From contig NZ_CP107995.1 of assembly GCF_036116635.1 (NCBI RefSeq), positions 930,001 through 994,000 on the forward strand: a DNA stretch of 64,000 nt, in the 5' to 3' direction. A program made the translations under genes and the position numbers. This stretch comes from Amycolatopsis sp. NBC_00345 (lineage in GTDB: Bacteria; Actinomycetota; Actinomycetes; Mycobacteriales; Pseudonocardiaceae). Positions 63,341 to 64,000 of this stretch are shown here, in pieces. Below the pieces are notes generated by a model. The model did not search any database. It was not told where the DNA came from and was given only the letters and a program-made list of their open reading frames with translations. Positions within the stretch are counted from its first letter, which is position 1; every line of letters starts with the position of its first letter.

Positions 63341-64000
63341 GTGTCGGTCTTGCCGGATCCCGAGTCCGTTGTCCCCCGGTTGCGCGCCGCCGGGTGCGTG
63401 TTCGCCGAGGAGGAGGCGCGGCTGCTCGTCGAGGCCGCGGCCACGGCCGGCGAGCTGGACGCCATGGTCGGGCGGCGGGTCGACGGCCTGCCGCTGGAGC
63501 ACGTGCTCGGCTGGGCGGAGTTCGCCGGCCGCCGGTTCGTGGTGGAGCCGGGTGTGTTCGTCCCGCGGCACCGCACCGAACTGCTCGCGCGGCTGGCTAC
63601 CGGTTTCGCGCACCCCGGCGCCGTGGTCGTCGACCTGTGCTGCGGGTCCGGGGCGCTGGGCGCCGTCGTCGCCGCGGCCGTGCCGGTCGAGCTGCACGCG
63701 ACCGACATCGAGCCCGCCGCGGTCCGGTGCGCTCGCCGGAACGTCGCGGGCCACGTCTACCAGGGCGACCTGTACTCGCCGTTGCCGCGTGAGCTGCGCG
63801 GGCGCGTCGACGTGCTGATCTCGAACGTCCCGTACGTGCCGACCGGCGAGGTCGCCCTGCTCCCGCCCGAGGCGCGCGAGCACGAGCCGCTGGTGGCGCT
63901 CGACGGCGGCGCCGACGGGCTCGACGTCCTGCGCCGCGTGGTCGCGGAAGCCCCGGGCTGGCTCGCCCCCGGCGGTCGTGTGCTGTTCGAGACGAGCGAG
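63341..64000 (+). CDS. PrmC/HemK-like protein (glutamine-N5) methyltransferase, 3' end outside window
   Basis: 220 codons visible. Helical N-domain (VVPRLRAAGCVFAEEEARLLVEAA), then VDGLPLEHVLGWAEFAGRRFVVEPGVFVPRHRTELLARL, SAM motif VVDLCCGSGALG, acidic loop ATDIEPAAVRCARRN and a catalytic SNVPYVPTGEV in place of the canonical NPPY. The family methylates the GGQ glutamine of release factors. The Val for Pro in NxPY marks the actinobacterial paralogue annotated as putative N5-glutamine methyltransferase, whose substrate is uncertain. GTG start after GAGAGG. The frame is open to the window end. Confidence 0.88.
   Translation, partial: MSVLPDPESVVPRLRAAGCVFAEEEARLLVEAAATAGELDAMVGRRVDGLPLEHVLGWAEFAGRRFVVEPGVFVPRHRTELLARLATGFAHPGAVVVDLCCGSGALGAVVAAAVPVELHATDIEPAAVRCARRNVAGHVYQGDLYSPLPRELRGRVDVLISNVPYVPTGEVALLPPEAREHEPLVALDGGADGLDVLRRVVAEAPGWLAPGGRVLFETSE

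Overview
The window is high-GC DNA with GTG/ATG starts, many 4-base stop/start overlaps, an SsgB-type sporulation protein, an F420-type luciferase-like enzyme, an SAH riboswitch before metH, CHAD/CYTH, SARP and 13E12-type genes. This points to a filamentous actinobacterium, most likely Pseudonocardiaceae and probably Amycolatopsis-like. The genus is an inference from gene content and from the perfect intergenic palindromes; it was not tested by a database search. No rRNA, tRNA or CRISPR array was seen.

Layout. 1-4.3 kb: 3'-truncated very long fused acyl-CoA carboxylase (minus). 4.7-5.9: FAD monooxygenase behind paired palindromes. 6.1-11.2: ribose-type ABC importer operon (ATPase, permease, binding lipoprotein) ending in a fucose/arabinose-isomerase-like enzyme. 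11.8-14.8: ssgB, a decayed SARP/NB-ARC regulator and a STAS protein. 14.8-18.9: aldo/keto reductase, hemerythrin, CYTH-CHAD protein, small secreted protein and a frameshifted Rho-N-like gene. 19.0-23.5: glycosyltransferase, flippase-like membrane protein, type-B carboxylesterase lipoprotein and a DinB-like protein. 23.6-29.5: SAH riboswitch plus metH, a zinc-ribbon protein and a GltB-like FMN protein. 29.7-33.8: five-gene signalling operon (receiver-PP2C phosphatase, CHASE3 histidine kinase, Rcp1-type receiver, STAS, RsbW-like ATPase). 33.8-35.4: aryl/acyl-CoA ligase.

35.5-50.8 kb is the most unusual part. It holds a minus-strand cassette of two small membrane proteins, a 971-aa CHAT protease and a further membrane protein. 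After a class A PBP, a 13E12-type HNH gene and a transposase remnant comes a trypsin-STAND-propeller protein coupled to a Trypco1-like partner. This pair is divergent from a membrane-anchored KAP/STAND-like NTPase, and the divergent promoter region holds a perfect 14-bp inverted repeat. The parts resemble the NTP-dependent protease conflict systems described in multicellular bacteria.

50.7-61.6: TMEM175 channel, LysR/LysE pair, an SRPBCC-acyl-CoA ligase fusion, universal stress protein, a flavin monooxygenase-F420 enzyme-HxlR operon, PaaX and TetR regulators with clear operators, a frameshifted cupin gene and a SigJ-type ECF sigma factor. 61.6-63.3: a 1.6-kb segment flanked by two identical 40-bp direct repeats. 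It carries an RHH-antitoxin-like gene and an unknown partner gene, a candidate undescribed toxin-antitoxin-like insertion. The window ends inside a PrmC-like methyltransferase gene.
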